A stretch of 34,654 nt of DNA from Streptomyces sporangiiformans (GCF_005768555.2 NZ_VCHX02000124.1:36595-71248), one strand, 5' to 3'. Counted from the stretch's first letter, positions 15,430 through 24,401 are shown. The notes: generated by a model from the letters alone, not told the origin. Translations and numbers: made by a program.

Positions 15430-16956
15430 TCACGGGCGGCGGATCGCGTCCGCCGCGGCGGTCGCCGCAGGGCCCGCGGCCAGCTCGGTCTCCAGGAGCT
15501 GCTTGCCGAGGAGCTCGGGGTCGGGGAGATCCATCGGGTACTCGCCGTCGAAGCAGGCACGGCAGAGGTTCGGCTTGGCGATGGTGGTCGCCTCGATCAT
15601 GCCGTCGATGGAGATGTACGAGAGGGAGTCGGCACCCAGGGACTTGCCGATCTCCTCGACCGTCATGCCGTTGGCGATCAGCTCGGCGCGGGTGGCGAAG
15701 TCGATGCCGAAGAAGCAGGGCCACTTCACGGGGGGCGAGGAGATCCGGATGTGGACCTCGGCCGCGCCCGCCTCGCGCAGCATCCGCACGAGTGCCCGCT
15801 GGGTGTTGCCGCGCACGATCGAGTCGTCCACGACGATCAGGCGCTTGCCCTTGATGACTTCCTTGAGGGGATTCAGTTTCAGACGGATGCCGAGCTGGCG
15901 GATGGTCTGTGAAGGCTGGATGAAGGTCCGGCCGACGTACGCGTTCTTCACCAGGCCGGCGCCGAACGGAATGCCGGAGGCCTCCGCGTAACCGATCGCG
16001 GCAGGCGTACCGGACTCCGGTGTCGCTATGACGAGATCGGCGTCGACGGGTGCTTCCTTGGCGAGGCGGCGGCCCATCTCGACGCGCGAGAGGTAGACGT
16101 TCCGACCGGCGATGTCGGTGTCCGGGCGGGCCAGATACACGTACTCGAAGACACAGCCCTTGGGCTTCGCTTCCGCGAATCGCGACGAGCGCAGACCGTT
16201 CTCGTCGATGGCGACGAACTCGCCCGGCTCGATCTCGCGGACGAAGCTGGCACCGCAGATGTCGAGCGCCGCGGACTCGGAGGCGACCACCCAGCCGCGC
16301 TCCAGGCGGCCGAGGACCAGCGGGCGGATGCCCTGCGGATCACGGGCCGCGTACAGCGTGTGCTCGTCCATGAAGGTGAGGCTGAAGGCGCCCTTGACCT
16401 GCGGGAGGATCAGGCCGGCGGCCTCCTCGATGGTCAGCGGCTTGTCGAACTCGTCGACCTGGCCGGCCAGCAGCGCCGTGATCAGGTCGGTGTCGTTGGT
16501 CGCGGCGACCTGCGTGGACCGGCCGTTCTGCTGCGGCAGATCGGCGACCATCTCGGCGAGCTGTGCCGTGTTGACCAGGTTGCCGTTGTGGCCGAGGGCG
16601 ATGGTTCCGTGCGCCGTCGCACGGAAGGTGGGCTGGGCGTTCTCCCAGACGGAGGCACCCGTGGTCGAGTAGCGGGCGTGACCGACCGCGATATGACCCT
16701 GGAGGGAACCGAGGGAGGTCTCGTCGAAGACCTGGGACACGAGGCCCATGTCCTTGAAGACGAGGATCTGGGAGCCGTTGCTGACCGCGATTCCCGCGGA
16801 TTCCTGACCCCGATGCTGGAGGGCGTAGAGCCCGAAGTAAGTGAGCTTCGCGACCTCTTCCCCCGGGGCCCAGACACCGAAGACGCCGCAGGCGTCTTGG
16901 GGGCCCTTCTCACCGGGGAACAGGTCGTGGTTGAGTCGTCCGTCACCACGTGGCAC
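15430..16956 (-). CDS. purF: Amidophosphoribosyltransferase
   Basis: A 508-residue enzyme for the committed first step of purine synthesis: PRPP plus glutamine to phosphoribosylamine. A 22-residue propeptide precedes Cys23 in the DACGVFGVW motif, which becomes the N-terminal nucleophile after processing. Glutaminase landmarks are QHRGQESAGIA and HARYSTTG. The PRPP loop is LIVVDDSIVRGNT. Four cysteines suitable for an Fe-S cluster are spread over the C-terminal domain, as in the Bacillus-type enzyme. The GTG at 16956 is only 7 bp after a TACACT -10 box, so the message appears leaderless. First gene of a purF-purM unit. Confidence 0.97.
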   Translation of the reverse strand: MPRGDGRLNHDLFPGEKGPQDACGVFGVWAPGEEVAKLTYFGLYALQHRGQESAGIAVSNGSQILVFKDMGLVSQVFDETSLGSLQGHIAVGHARYSTTGASVWENAQPTFRATAHGTIALGHNGNLVNTAQLAEMVADLPQQNGRSTQVAATNDTDLITALLAGQVDEFDKPLTIEEAAGLILPQVKGAFSLTFMDEHTLYAARDPQGIRPLVLGRLERGWVVASESAALDICGASFVREIEPGEFVAIDENGLRSSRFAEAKPKGCVFEYVYLARPDTDIAGRNVYLSRVEMGRRLAKEAPVDADLVIATPESGTPAAIGYAEASGIPFGAGLVKNAYVGRTFIQPSQTIRQLGIRLKLNPLKEVIKGKRLIVVDDSIVRGNTQRALVRMLREAGAAEVHIRISSPPVKWPCFFGIDFATRAELIANGMTVEEIGKSLGADSLSYISIDGMIEATTIAKPNLCRACFDGEYPMDLPDPELLGKQLLETELAAGPAATAAADAIRRP

Positions 16957-16963
16957 GCCACCG

Positions 16964-16992
16964 AGTGTAGGCGAGATCGGCCGCTGGTCCGA
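16964..16992 (-). promoter_or_regulatory. Promoter of purF (leaderless start)
   Basis: On the minus strand TCGGAC (16987-16992) and TACACT (16964-16969) are 17 bp apart. Transcription would begin about at 16957-16956, on the GTG start codon itself. Confidence 0.55.
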
Positions 16993-17028
16993 AGTGGGGA
17001 ACGGCTGCGGATGCGTCGCCCCCGTGGA

Positions 17029-17853
17029 TCACTTGGTGGCGACGGCTTCGACGCCTGTGCCGTTTTCGCTGGTCAGCGTGAGGGAGCGGTGCTTCAACTC
17101 ATAGCTGACCGTCCCGTCGAAGAGCTTGAGCAGCTCCCTTTCGATGTCCATGAGTGAGGCGGAGCACATCATGCGGGTGGTGGACGGGGACCCGAGAGTG
17201 ATGCGTCCGTCGCTGACCGTCGCCTCCGCCGACACCCTGTTGCAGCCGAGCTGTCCGCGGACGGTGCCCTTGCCGTCGAAGGTGAGGTGGACCTTGCCCT
17301 TGGCCTCGGAGGCCAGCGGGCTCGCCGAATCGCCCTTCAGGCGGCTCGTGACGTTCCACTTCGTGCCTTGGAGATCGGCCGGTTCCTCCTCGACGAGCCG
17401 CACGGTGCTTCCGTCCTGGGTGGTGAGCGTCAGCTTGCCGTCGTTGACCTCGGCCTTGATGGTGCTGTCGGAGAGCACACCGGACAGCTTGGACTCGAAC
17501 TCCATCGGCTTGTCGCCGCAGGCCATCTCGGTCTTGTGGAGGTCGGAGCCGACCGTGATCGTGTCGCCCTCGACCTCGGTACTCGCCCCGAAGTGGTTGC
17601 AGCCGTAGTTGCCGCCGACCTTGCCGTCCTTGCCGAACTCGATGTGGGCGCCGGCCGGGGCGTCATGTCGGGTGCCGTCGACCGTCACGCTTTGCACATT
17701 CCAGTGCTTGCCGGTGATCTCGGACTGCGGGCGGGCACCGACGGAGTCGGCCCCTGACCCGGACCCGTCGCCGGCGCGCTCCGTTCCGCAGGCCGCGGTG
17801 GCAAGCAGTCCGGTGACCGCCAGGATGCTGAGAGTTAGACGCTGCGTGTGCAT
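17029..17853 (-). CDS. META-domain lipoprotein
   Basis: A 274-residue secreted lipoprotein. The signal peptide is LTLSILAVTGLLATAAC, with the lipid-bearing cysteine at C22 and a relaxed lipobox (TAAC). A Gly/Ser-rich spacer follows, then two META (HslJ-like) domains in tandem: KHWNVQSVTVDG...GNYGCNHFGAS...MACG, and KWNVTSRLKGD...GQLGCNRVSAE...MMCS. Each domain keeps the paired cysteines of the GCN and MxC motifs, which could form a disulfide. META domains occur in heat-shock and outer-surface proteins of uncertain role. It lies between the purine blocks without being part of either. Its stop is 73 bp upstream of the purF start, so the purF promoter lies in that gap. Confidence 0.9.
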   Translation of the reverse strand: MHTQRLTLSILAVTGLLATAACGTERAGDGSGSGADSVGARPQSEITGKHWNVQSVTVDGTRHDAPAGAHIEFGKDGKVGGNYGCNHFGASTEVEGDTITVGSDLHKTEMACGDKPMEFESKLSGVLSDSTIKAEVNDGKLTLTTQDGSTVRLVEEEPADLQGTKWNVTSRLKGDSASPLASEAKGKVHLTFDGKGTVRGQLGCNRVSAEATVSDGRITLGSPSTTRMMCSASLMDIERELLKLFDGTVSYELKHRSLTLTSENGTGVEAVATK

Positions 17854-17913
17854 GCCGCTTGGACGGGGCGGGTGGGGTGGTTGGTTCCCCGGTCATCCTC
17901 CTGCCCGGACTTC

Positions 17914-18711
17914 TCAGCCCATCAGGGGAAGCAGCCCGCCCAGGTCGGCCCGCTCGCCGCCGGCGCTGACCTTGGCGTCGGCCACGGCGGCAGCCCACTG
18001 TGTACGCCCGGTCGCGAGCCGGATCCAGGTCAGCGGGTCGGTCTCGACGACGTTCGGCGGGGTGCCCCGGGTGTGGCGGGGGCCCTCGATGCACTGCACG
18101 ACCGCGAACGGCGGGATGCGGACCTCCGTGGAGGCGCCGGGCGCCTTCGCGGCGAGCGCGTCGGCGAGCAGGCGGGTGCAGGCGGCGAGGGCCTGGCGGT
18201 CGTACGGGATGTCGAGGCCGGGCGTCGCGCTGTTCAGGTCGTCGGTGTGGACGACGAGTTCGACCGTGCGCGTGACGAGGTAGTCGGCGAGGGTCATGGT
18301 TCCCGTGCGGGTGGCGAGCAGCCGCTCGCCGGGTGCCGTGGCCAGGTGCTCGGTGATGCGCCGCTCGGTGCGGGCGTACAGCGCGTCGAGGTCGGGGTTG
18401 CGCTCGGCGAGTTCCCGCGTGCCCTTGTCGATGTCACCGGCCCGCTCGGCTGTCGCGCCCGGCCAGTCGAGCAGCGCGAGCTCCGCCTTCGGCGGAGCTT
18501 CGCGTTCGAGGTTCCGGCTGACCGTCTCGACGGCCATGGTCACATGCGCGGCCAGCTCCCGTACGGTCCAGTCCCCCAGCCGCGTGGGGCGTGCGAGCTG
18601 CTCGGGGGCCAGCGTGCGCACGCCTTCCCGTACGTTCCCGAACTGGGCGAGCACCGCCGCGCGGATCTTCGCCGGGTCATAGGTACGCATGCGTTTTTTG
18701 GCCGGGGGCAT
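17914..18711 (-). CDS. TIGR03083-type, mycothiol-dependent maleylpyruvate isomerase-like protein
   Basis: A 265-residue protein with an N-terminal DinB/MDMPI-like four-helix domain, recognisable from LGDWTVRELAAHV (His56 a likely metal ligand) and the TVELVVHTDDL motif. A C-terminal sterol-carrier-like domain begins around EVRIPPFAVV. Members use or resemble mycothiol-dependent metalloenzymes; the substrate is unknown for most. I chose the ATG at 18711; MRTYDPAKI at 18690 is an alternative, and neither has a strong ribosome site. Sixty bp separate its stop from the lipoprotein start, so the two may be cotranscribed. Confidence 0.85.
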   Translation of the reverse strand: MPPAKKRMRTYDPAKIRAAVLAQFGNVREGVRTLAPEQLARPTRLGDWTVRELAAHVTMAVETVSRNLEREAPPKAELALLDWPGATAERAGDIDKGTRELAERNPDLDALYARTERRITEHLATAPGERLLATRTGTMTLADYLVTRTVELVVHTDDLNSATPGLDIPYDRQALAACTRLLADALAAKAPGASTEVRIPPFAVVQCIEGPRHTRGTPPNVVETDPLTWIRLATGRTQWAAAVADAKVSAGGERADLGGLLPLMG

Positions 18712-18934
18712 GCTGCGGAGCCTAGCCGGGGCGAAGGACGGAGTCCTCGGGAAATCGAACGTCGACGCGGTTTTGGCGGCTGGTGAGGGGTCGGGGTCCG
18801 AGAGGGCCGGTGGCTTGCCGCGGTCGGGGCTCGGCCGGTTGCGTGCAGCCCCGGCGTTCGGTGACATCGGTGACGTATGCGCCTTGAATCGACGGCCGCG
18901 GCGCCGGACCTCGGCGCCGCCCACCGCACGCATG

Positions 18935-18970
18935 CTGAAGGCCTCGCCCGGAGTCGGGCGAGGCCTTCAG
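18935..18970 (-). terminator. Hairpin terminator after purL
   Basis: A perfect 16-bp stem (18935-18950 with 18955-18970) and 4-nt loop begin 14 bp after the purL stop. There is no U run, so this is a hairpin-only terminator. Confidence 0.8.
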
Positions 18971-18984
18971 CGAGGTAAGGGATC

Positions 18985-21243
18985 TCAGGCCAGCAGCGCC
19001 GGGATCGTCCTCTCGTGCGCCTCGCGCAGCGTGTCCAGGGAGAGCGTGAACTCGCCCTGGACCTCCACGGTGTCGCCGTCCACCACACCGACGCGGGTGA
19101 CGGGCAGGCCCCGCGCGCCGCACATGTCGTTGAAGCGGAGCTCCTCGGAGCGGGGGACGGCCACGAGCGCGCGGCCCGCCGACTCCGAGAAGAGGAACGT
19201 GAAGGCGTCCAGGCCCTCCGGGACGACCAGGCGGGCGCCCTTTCCGCCGAGCAGGGCCGACTCGACCACGGCCTGGACGAGGCCGCCGTCGGACAGGTCG
19301 TGCGCGGAGTCGATCATGCCGTCGCGGGAGGCGGAGATGAGGATCTCGGCCAGCAGGCGCTCGCGCTCCAGGTCCACCTGGGGCGGCAGACCGCCGAGGT
19401 GGTCGTGGATCACCTGCGACCAGGCCGAACCACCGAACTCCTCACGCGTGTCGCCGAGGAGGTAGAGCAGCTGGCCCTCCTCCTGGAAGGCCACCGGCGT
19501 ACGGCGGGCCACGTCGTCGATCACGCCGAGCACGGCCACGACCGGGGTCGGGTGGATCGCCGCCTCGCCCGTCTGGTTGTAGAGCGACACGTTGCCGCCG
19601 GTCACCGGGGTGCCCAGCTGCTGGCAGGCATCGGCCAGGCCGCGGATGGCCTCCGCGAACTGCCACATCACCGCCGGGTCCTCGGGCGAGCCGAAGTTCA
19701 GGCAGTCGGAGACGGCGAGCGGCTTGGCGCCGGTCGTCGCCACGTTCCGGTACGCCTCGGCGAGGGCGAGCTGGGCGCCCGCGTACGGGTCGAGCTTCGC
19801 GTACCGGCCGTTGCCGTCCGTCGCGATGGCGACGCCGAGGCCGCTCGACTCGTCGATGCGGATCATGCCCGAGTCCTCGGGCTGCGCCAGCACCGTGTTG
19901 CCCTGCACGAAGTGGTCGTACTGGGAGGTGATCCAGGACTTGGAGGCCTGGTTGGGGGACGAGACGAGCTTGAGGACCTGGTCCTTCAGCTCGTCCCCGG
20001 TGCCCGGGCGCGGGAGCTTGTTCGCGTCGTCCGCCTGCAGTTCGTCCTGCCAGGACGGACGGGCGTACGGGCGCTCGTAGACGGGGCCGTCGTGCGCGAC
20101 CGTGCGCGGGTCGACGTCGACGATCTTGCCGCCGTGCCAGAAGATCTCCAGGCGGTCGCCGTCGGTCACCTCACCGATGACGGTGGCGATGACGTCCCAC
20201 TTGTCGCAGATCTCGAGGAACCGGTCGACCTTCTCCGGCTCCACGACCGCGCACATGCGCTCCTGCGACTCGCTCATGAGGATTTCCTCGGGCGAGAGGG
20301 TCGAGTCCCGCAGGGGGACGTCGTCCAGGGTCACGCGCATGCCGCCGGAGCCGTTGGAGGCCAGCTCGGACGTGGCGCAGGACAGGCCCGCCGCGCCCAG
20401 GTCCTGGATGCCGACGACCAGCTTCTCCTGGAAGGCCTCCAGGGTGCACTCGATGAGGAGCTTCTCCTGGAATGGGTCGCCCACCTGGACGGCCGGGCGC
20501 TTCGACGGCTTGGCGTCGTCGAAGGTCTCGGAGGCGAGGATCGACGCGCCGCCGATGCCGTCACCGCCGGTCCGGGCCCCGTACAGGATGACCTTGTTGC
20601 CCGCGCCGGACGCCTTGGCGAGGTGGATGTCCTCGTGCTTCATGACGCCGATGGCACCGGCGTTGACCAGCGGGTTTCCCTGGTAGCAGGCGTCGAAGAC
20701 GACCTCGCCGCCGATGTTGGGCAGGCCCAGGCAGTTGCCGTAGCCGCCGATACCGGCGACGACACCGGGCAGGACGCGCTTGGTGTCGGGGTGGTCGGCC
20801 GCGCCGAACCGCAGCGGGTCGACGACCGCCACCGGCCGCGCGCCCATCGCGATGATGTCGCGCACGATGCCGCCGACGCCGGTGGCCGCGCCCTGGTAGG
20901 GCTCCACGTACGACGGGTGGTTGTGCGACTCGACCTTGAAGGTGACCGCGTAGCCCTGGCCGACGTCCACGACGCCGGCGTTCTCGCCGATGCCGACGAG
21001 GAGGGCATCGCTCTGCGGGGCCTTCTCGCCGAACTGGCGGAGGTGGACCTTCGAGGACTTGTACGAGCAGTGCTCGGACCACATGACCGAGTACATGGCG
21101 AGCTCGGCGCCCGTCGGGCGGCGGCCGAGGATCTCCACGACCCGCTCGTACTCGTCCTTCTTCAGGCCGAGTTCGGCCCAGGGCAGCTCTACGTCCGGGG
21201 TCCCGGCCGCGTGCTCGACCGTGTCCAGGGGAGTGCGGCTCAT
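18985..21243 (-). CDS. purL: Phosphoribosylformylglycinamidine synthase, large subunit
   Basis: A 752-residue small-type PurL. It converts FGAR to FGAM using ammonia supplied by PurQ, with PurS as bridge. Landmarks are [15 protein letters not shown] (catalytic His), [48 protein letters not shown] and DCLNFGSPE. The length is that of the Gram-positive form lacking its own glutaminase domain. The ATG at 21243 overlaps the purQ stop by 4 bp (21240-21243), so the two are translationally coupled. Last gene of purS-purQ-purL. Confidence 0.97.
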   Translation of the reverse strand: MSRTPLDTVEHAAGTPDVELPWAELGLKKDEYERVVEILGRRPTGAELAMYSVMWSEHCSYKSSKVHLRQFGEKAPQSDALLVGIGENAGVVDVGQGYAVTFKVESHNHPSYVEPYQGAATGVGGIVRDIIAMGARPVAVVDPLRFGAADHPDTKRVLPGVVAGIGGYGNCLGLPNIGGEVVFDACYQGNPLVNAGAIGVMKHEDIHLAKASGAGNKVILYGARTGGDGIGGASILASETFDDAKPSKRPAVQVGDPFQEKLLIECTLEAFQEKLVVGIQDLGAAGLSCATSELASNGSGGMRVTLDDVPLRDSTLSPEEILMSESQERMCAVVEPEKVDRFLEICDKWDVIATVIGEVTDGDRLEIFWHGGKIVDVDPRTVAHDGPVYERPYARPSWQDELQADDANKLPRPGTGDELKDQVLKLVSSPNQASKSWITSQYDHFVQGNTVLAQPEDSGMIRIDESSGLGVAIATDGNGRYAKLDPYAGAQLALAEAYRNVATTGAKPLAVSDCLNFGSPEDPAVMWQFAEAIRGLADACQQLGTPVTGGNVSLYNQTGEAAIHPTPVVAVLGVIDDVARRTPVAFQEEGQLLYLLGDTREEFGGSAWSQVIHDHLGGLPPQVDLERERLLAEILISASRDGMIDSAHDLSDGGLVQAVVESALLGGKGARLVVPEGLDAFTFLFSESAGRALVAVPRSEELRFNDMCGARGLPVTRVGVVDGDTVEVQGEFTLSLDTLREAHERTIPALLA

Positions 21244-21920
21244 GCGTTGACCAGCTTCTTGAGGATCGAGGTGAAGAAGGGGAGGCCATCGGTGCGGCCG
21301 GTCCCGATGAGGGGCTCGACGGCGTGCTCCGGGTGCGGCATGAGGCCGACGATGTTGCCTGCCTCGTTCGTGATGCCGGCGATGTCGCGCAGCGAGCCGT
21401 TGGGGTTGAAGTCCAGGTAGCGGAAGGCGACCCGGCCCTCCGCCTCCAGCATGTCGAGCGTGCGCTCGTCGGCGACGTACCGCCCGTCCATGTTCTTCAG
21501 CGGGATGTGGATCTCCTGGCCGCCGGCGTAGTTGGTGGTCCAGGCGGTGTCCGCGTTCTCCACCCGCAGCTTCTGGTCACGGCAGATGAAGTGCAGATGG
21601 TCGTTGCCGAGCATCCCGCCGGGCAGCAGATGTGCCTCGGTGAGGATCTGGAAGCCGTTGCAGATGCCGAGCACCGGCATTCCCGACTTCGCCTGCTCAA
21701 TCACGGTTTCCATCACCGGCGAGAAGCGCGCGATGGCACCGGCGCGCAGATAGTCGCCGTAGGAGAAACCGCCGCACAGCACCACGGCGTCGACCTGCTT
21801 GAGGTCCTTGTCCTTGTGCCAGAGAGCGACGGGCTCGGCACCCGCGAGGCGGATCGCACGCTGCGTGTCGCGGTCGTCGAGGCTGCCCGGAAAGGTGACG
21901 ACGCCAATACGAGCGGTCAC
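21240..21920 (-). CDS. purQ: Phosphoribosylformylglycinamidine synthase, glutaminase subunit
   Basis: A 226-residue class I glutamine amidotransferase that feeds ammonia to PurL. The nucleophile Cys is in VLGICNGFQ and the His-Glu pair in [12 protein letters not shown]. The N-terminus [15 protein letters not shown] is typical. It starts with GTG at 21920, overlapping the purS stop by 4 bp (GTGA), and ends overlapping purL by 4 bp. The three FGAM synthase subunits are thus made by coupled translation from one message. Confidence 0.97.
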   Translation of the reverse strand: MTARIGVVTFPGSLDDRDTQRAIRLAGAEPVALWHKDKDLKQVDAVVLCGGFSYGDYLRAGAIARFSPVMETVIEQAKSGMPVLGICNGFQILTEAHLLPGGMLGNDHLHFICRDQKLRVENADTAWTTNYAGGQEIHIPLKNMDGRYVADERTLDMLEAEGRVAFRYLDFNPNGSLRDIAGITNEAGNIVGLMPHPEHAVEPLIGTGRTDGLPFFTSILKKLVNA

Positions 21921-22183
21921 TTTCCTGCCTCCGCCTTCACTTCCTCCACCTTGACGGTGAAGTCCTCGATCACGGTGTTGGCGAGGAAGGATTCCGCCAG
22001 TTCGTGGATGCGGGCGAGCGCGGTGTCGTCGACCGGCCCGTCCACCTCGAGCTCGAAGCGCTTTCCTTGACGTACGTCGGAGATGCCCTGGAAACCGAGG
22101 CGCGGCAGTGCACGCTGCACCGCCTGGCCCTGGGGGTCGAGGATCTCCGGCTTGAGCATGACGTCGACTACGACGCGTGCCAC
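21917..22183 (-). CDS. purS: Phosphoribosylformylglycinamidine synthase, PurS subunit
   Basis: An 88-residue subunit that links PurL and Pur[21 protein letters not shown] and [11 protein letters not shown] are diagnostic. Two GTG codons lie six bases apart. I chose 22183 because GGGAG stands 6 bp before it, whereas 22189 would touch that ribosome site. First gene of purS-purQ-purL, diverging from the Lsr2 gene across 347 bp. TAGTCT (22221-22226) is the likely -10 box, with an inverted repeat (22249-22268) at the -35 position. Confidence 0.96.
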   Translation of the reverse strand: MARVVVDVMLKPEILDPQGQAVQRALPRLGFQGISDVRQGKRFELEVDGPVDDTALARIHELAESFLANTVIEDFTVKVEEVKAEAGK

Positions 22184-22248
22184 TGGCACTCCCGGTGTGT
22201 GGTGCTGAGCAGGTTCCTTCAGACTACCCGCACCGAATTTCTACGCGA

Positions 22249-22268
22249 GTAGATTCGTAGGAATCTAC
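22249..22268. promoter_or_regulatory. Inverted repeat at the purS promoter
   Basis: GTAGATTC-GTAG-GAATCTAC: 8-bp arms around a 4-bp spacer. A further CTACGCGAGTAG just beside it (22241-22252) shares the GTAG/CTAC elements. It abuts the -35 position of TAGTCT (22221-22226), where no good -35 hexamer is visible, so a regulator probably acts here. The protein is unknown. Confidence 0.5.
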
Positions 22269-22394
22269 GTGACGGCCATCACGATTCCGCATCGACGGGC
22301 TACCTTCACAGAAAATCCTGGGAAAGATCCGGATCGACACCTGGAACCCTATTGCGGCGGGACACGCGGAGAGATTAAGTCGGGCCCACATTGC

Positions 22395-22426
22395 ATTGCC
22401 AAGCACTGTACAAATGAATTGGCAAT
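22395..22426. promoter_or_regulatory. Inverted repeat upstream of the Lsr2 gene
   Basis: ATTGCCAA (22395-22402) and TTGGCAAT (22419-22426) are separated by 16 bp inside an AT-rich tract. Arm centres are 24 bp apart, a little over two helical turns. This is a candidate operator; AT-rich context also suits binding by Lsr2-type proteins themselves. Confidence 0.45.
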
Positions 22427-22530
22427 AGCCGATACTTTGCCCAATCGCTCTATAAAGCAGCCAAACAGTCGGTATCTCGGCACGTCACCGGACGTTGCCA
22501 CAGAGGTGCCGCACGAAGGGACCGATATTC

Positions 22531-22848
22531 GTGGCGCAGCGTGTCGTAGTCACTCTCTTCGACGACATCGACGGCTCGGAAGCGGCGGAAACGATCGCCT
22601 TCGGTCTGGACGGCAAGTCGTACGAGATCGACCTCAATCAAGCCAATGCCAAGAAACTGCGTAAGGCACTCGCGCCGTACGTGGAGGCCGGGCGCAAGCG
22701 CTCGCGGTCCGGCAAGACCTACAAGCAGACGTCGGTGGCCCCGGACCCGGCGGCGGTCCGCGCCTGGGCGCAGTCGAACAAGATGGAGGTGCCCGCTCGC
22801 GGGCGCATCCCGAAGAAGGTCTACGAGGCGTTCACCGCAGCACAGTGA
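22531..22848 (+). CDS. lsrL: Lsr2-family nucleoid-associated protein (LsrL-like)
   Basis: A 105-residue Lsr2 paralogue, a xenogeneic-silencing type protein that coats AT-rich DNA. The N-terminal oligomerisation domain is MAQRVVVTLFDDIDGSEAAE followed by IAFGLDGKSYEIDL. A basic linker (RKRSRSGK) follows, then a C-terminal DNA-binding domain with the AT-hook-like RGR (90-92) in PARGRIPKKVYEAF. The GTG at 22531 has AAGGGA upstream, and AQRVVV is the canonical start. By position next to purS it corresponds to the second Streptomyces paralogue rather than Lsr2 proper. It diverges from purS, and its own promoter tract is AT-rich, so autoregulation is plausible. Confidence 0.93.
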   Translation: MAQRVVVTLFDDIDGSEAAETIAFGLDGKSYEIDLNQANAKKLRKALAPYVEAGRKRSRSGKTYKQTSVAPDPAAVRAWAQSNKMEVPARGRIPKKVYEAFTAAQ

Positions 22849-22866
22849 GACTCGGCGCGGCTGATG

Positions 22867-22892
22867 CCCAGGGTCCGTCAGCGGGCCCTGGG
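22867..22892 (+). terminator. Hairpin terminator after lsrL
   Basis: A 10-bp stem with one G-U pair (22867-22876 and 22883-22892) and 6-nt loop, starting 19 bp after the stop, without a T run. Confidence 0.65.
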
Positions 22893-22902
22893 GGCAACCG
22901 AC

Positions 22903-22933
22903 TTGCGCTGCACCCCTGCTGATCAGCTAGAGT
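22903..22933 (+). promoter_or_regulatory. Putative promoter of tRNA-Gly(TCC)
   Basis: TTGCGC (22903-22908) and TAGAGT (22928-22933) lie 19 bp apart, with the -10 about 49 bp before the tRNA. Confidence 0.45.
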
Positions 22934-22981
22934 CTGGAGCACGCCGAGGGGCGAGGCCGAAAGGCCCACCTCACGAGCCAT

Positions 22982-23053
22982 GCGGGTGTAGTTCAGTAGC
23001 AGAACATCCCCCTTCCAGGGGGAAGACGCAGTGTGCAATTCCTGTCACCCGCT
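22982..23053 (+). tRNA. tRNA-Gly (anticodon TCC)
   Basis: 72 nt. Acceptor GCGGGTG pairs with CACCCGC, discriminator T23053. Anticodon loop CTTCCAG gives TCC. The T-arm has the unusual loop GCAATTC (GTGCAATTCCTGTCAC region) rather than GTTCGAA, as I recall for this Streptomyces isoacceptor. Confidence 0.93.
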
Positions 23054-23062
23054 CTGCATCTC

Positions 23063-23093
23063 TTACCGGGCATCCCTGTGGATCAGGTAAGAT
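23063..23093 (+). promoter_or_regulatory. Putative promoter of tRNA-Gly(GCC) copy 1
   Basis: TTACCG (23063-23068) and TAAGAT (23088-23093) are 19 bp apart, about 40 bp before the tRNA. Cotranscription from the tRNA-Gly(TCC) promoter is also possible. Confidence 0.4.
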
Positions 23094-23132
23094 GGTGCTC
23101 GCGCCGATCGGTGAGAGCCGGTCGGAGGCAAT

Positions 23133-23205
23133 GCGGACGTAGCTCAGTTGGTAGAGCGCAACCTTGCCAAGGTTGAGGTCGCGAGTTCGAACCTCGTCGT
23201 CCGCT
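23133..23205 (+). tRNA. tRNA-Gly (anticodon GCC), copy 1
   Basis: 73 nt. Acceptor GCGGACG pairs with CGTCCGC, discriminator T23205. Anticodon stem CAACC/GGTTG with loop TTGCCAA gives GCC. Identical to 27197-27269. Confidence 0.97.
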
Positions 23206-23222
23206 CCAAAGAGATCCAGTGG

Positions 23223-23255
23223 AAAGGCCTCGGTCATCATGACCGGGGTCTTTTT
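23223..23255 (+). terminator. Terminator after tRNA-Gly copy 1
   Basis: AAAGGCCTCGGTCA pairs with TGACCGGGGTCTTT through two G-U pairs around a 3-nt loop and ends in five T residues. Confidence 0.85.
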
Positions 23256-23423
23256 CGTGTGCCGGGCGTACTTCCCTCTTGCTCCCTCTTGCGGCGTCGC
23301 GGCCTCTTGCGGCCTCTTCGGAGTGCTGCTCCAGAGCTCTGATCCAGAGCGTCTGACATTTGTCATGTGCAGTGATGACAGTGCGCACTGCTCCCGCCCG
23401 GCGGCAGCGGGGAGGCTGGTCTC

Positions 23424-24401
23424 ATGAACACGAACGAGCACGTGATTGAGGTCACCGATCTACGACGCGTGTACGGGGGAGAGTTCGAGGCGGTCCGGGG
23501 GGTGACGTTCACCGTCGGCCGAGGTGAGCTGTTCGCGCTGCTCGGTACGAACGGCGCGGGCAAGACCTCCACCGTCGAACTGCTCGAGGGCCTCGCGCCA
23601 CCGGCCGGCGGGCAGGTGCGGATCCTCGGCCACGACCCGTACACGGAACGCGACGCGGTGCGCCCGCGCATCGGCGTCATGCTCCAGGAAGGCGGCTTCT
23701 CGGCGGAGCTGACCGTCGCGGAGACCGTACGGATGTGGGCGGGCTGCACCAGCGGGGCGAGGCCGGCGGCGGAGGCCCTGGAGATGGTCGGGCTGGCCCG
23801 GCGGTCCGATGTACGGGTGAAGCAGTTGTCCGGCGGCGAGAAGCGGCGCCTGGACCTGGCGCTCGCGCTCCTCGGGCGGCCCGAGGTCCTCTTCCTCGAC
23901 GAGCCGACGACCGGCCTCGACGCCGAAGGACGCCAGGAGACCTGGGAGTTGGTGCGCGAGCTGCGCGAGGCGGGCACGACGGTGCTGCTGACCACGCACT
24001 ACCTGGAGGAGGCGGAGGGGCTCGCCGACCGGCTGGCGATCCTGCACGAGGGGCGTATCGCGGCCTCCGGGACGCCGGCCGAAGTGACCGCCTCCCAGCC
24101 GTCCCGGATCTCCTTCGAGCTGCCCGACGGCTACTTCCTCGGAGACCTGCCGCCCCTCGCCGAACTCGGCGTCACCGGACACGAGGCCGAGGGGCGGACG
24201 GTCCGGCTGCGTACGAACGAACTGCAACGGACCGCCACCCGGCTGCTCGTCTGGGCCGAGCGGGCCGGGATCGAGCTGCGAGGGCTCGATGTGCGGTCGG
24301 GGTCGCTGGAAGAGGCGTTCTTGCGCATCGCCCGCGAAGCGTCGGAGACGGGCAGGCAGACGGAGAAGGACCAGCAGACGGAGAAGGAGCGCGTGGCATG
24401 A
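23424..24401 (+). CDS. ABC transporter ATP-binding protein (DrrA-like export type)
   Basis: A 325-residue ATPase subunit. Walker A GTNGAGKT (41-48), Q-loop Gln88 in MLQEGGF, signature LSGGE (135-139), Walker B LFLDEP (156-161) and H-loop His192 are all intact. A C-terminal extension of about 110 residues is typical of drug/antibiotic-efflux ATPases such as DrrA, and ends in a charged Gln/Glu/Lys tail. GGGGAGG precedes the ATG. Its stop overlaps the permease start (ATGA, 24398-24401). First gene of a four-gene ABC/two-component operon. Confidence 0.95.
   Translation: MNTNEHVIEVTDLRRVYGGEFEAVRGVTFTVGRGELFALLGTNGAGKTSTVELLEGLAPPAGGQVRILGHDPYTERDAVRPRIGVMLQEGGFSAELTVAETVRMWAGCTSGARPAAEALEMVGLARRSDVRVKQLSGGEKRRLDLALALLGRPEVLFLDEPTTGLDAEGRQETWELVRELREAGTTVLLTTHYLEEAEGLADRLAILHEGRIAASGTPAEVTASQPSRISFELPDGYFLGDLPPLAELGVTGHEAEGRTVRLRTNELQRTATRLLVWAERAGIELRGLDVRSGSLEEAFLRIAREASETGRQTEKDQQTEKERVA

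Larger units (their letters stand above)
22184..22530. other. 347-bp divergent region between purS and the Lsr2 gene
   Basis: Non-coding and unusually AT-rich between about 22370 and 22480. It contains two distinct inverted repeats (22249-22268 near purS, 22395-22426 toward the Lsr2 gene) and a TATAAA string at 22451-22456 that may be a -10 box for the Lsr2 gene. Confidence 0.6.

Noticed and set aside
19015..21420. An 801-codon open frame on the plus strand over purL
   Set aside because: Shadow of purL and the end of purQ; low-complexity Arg/Asp/Val/Gly translation without motifs.
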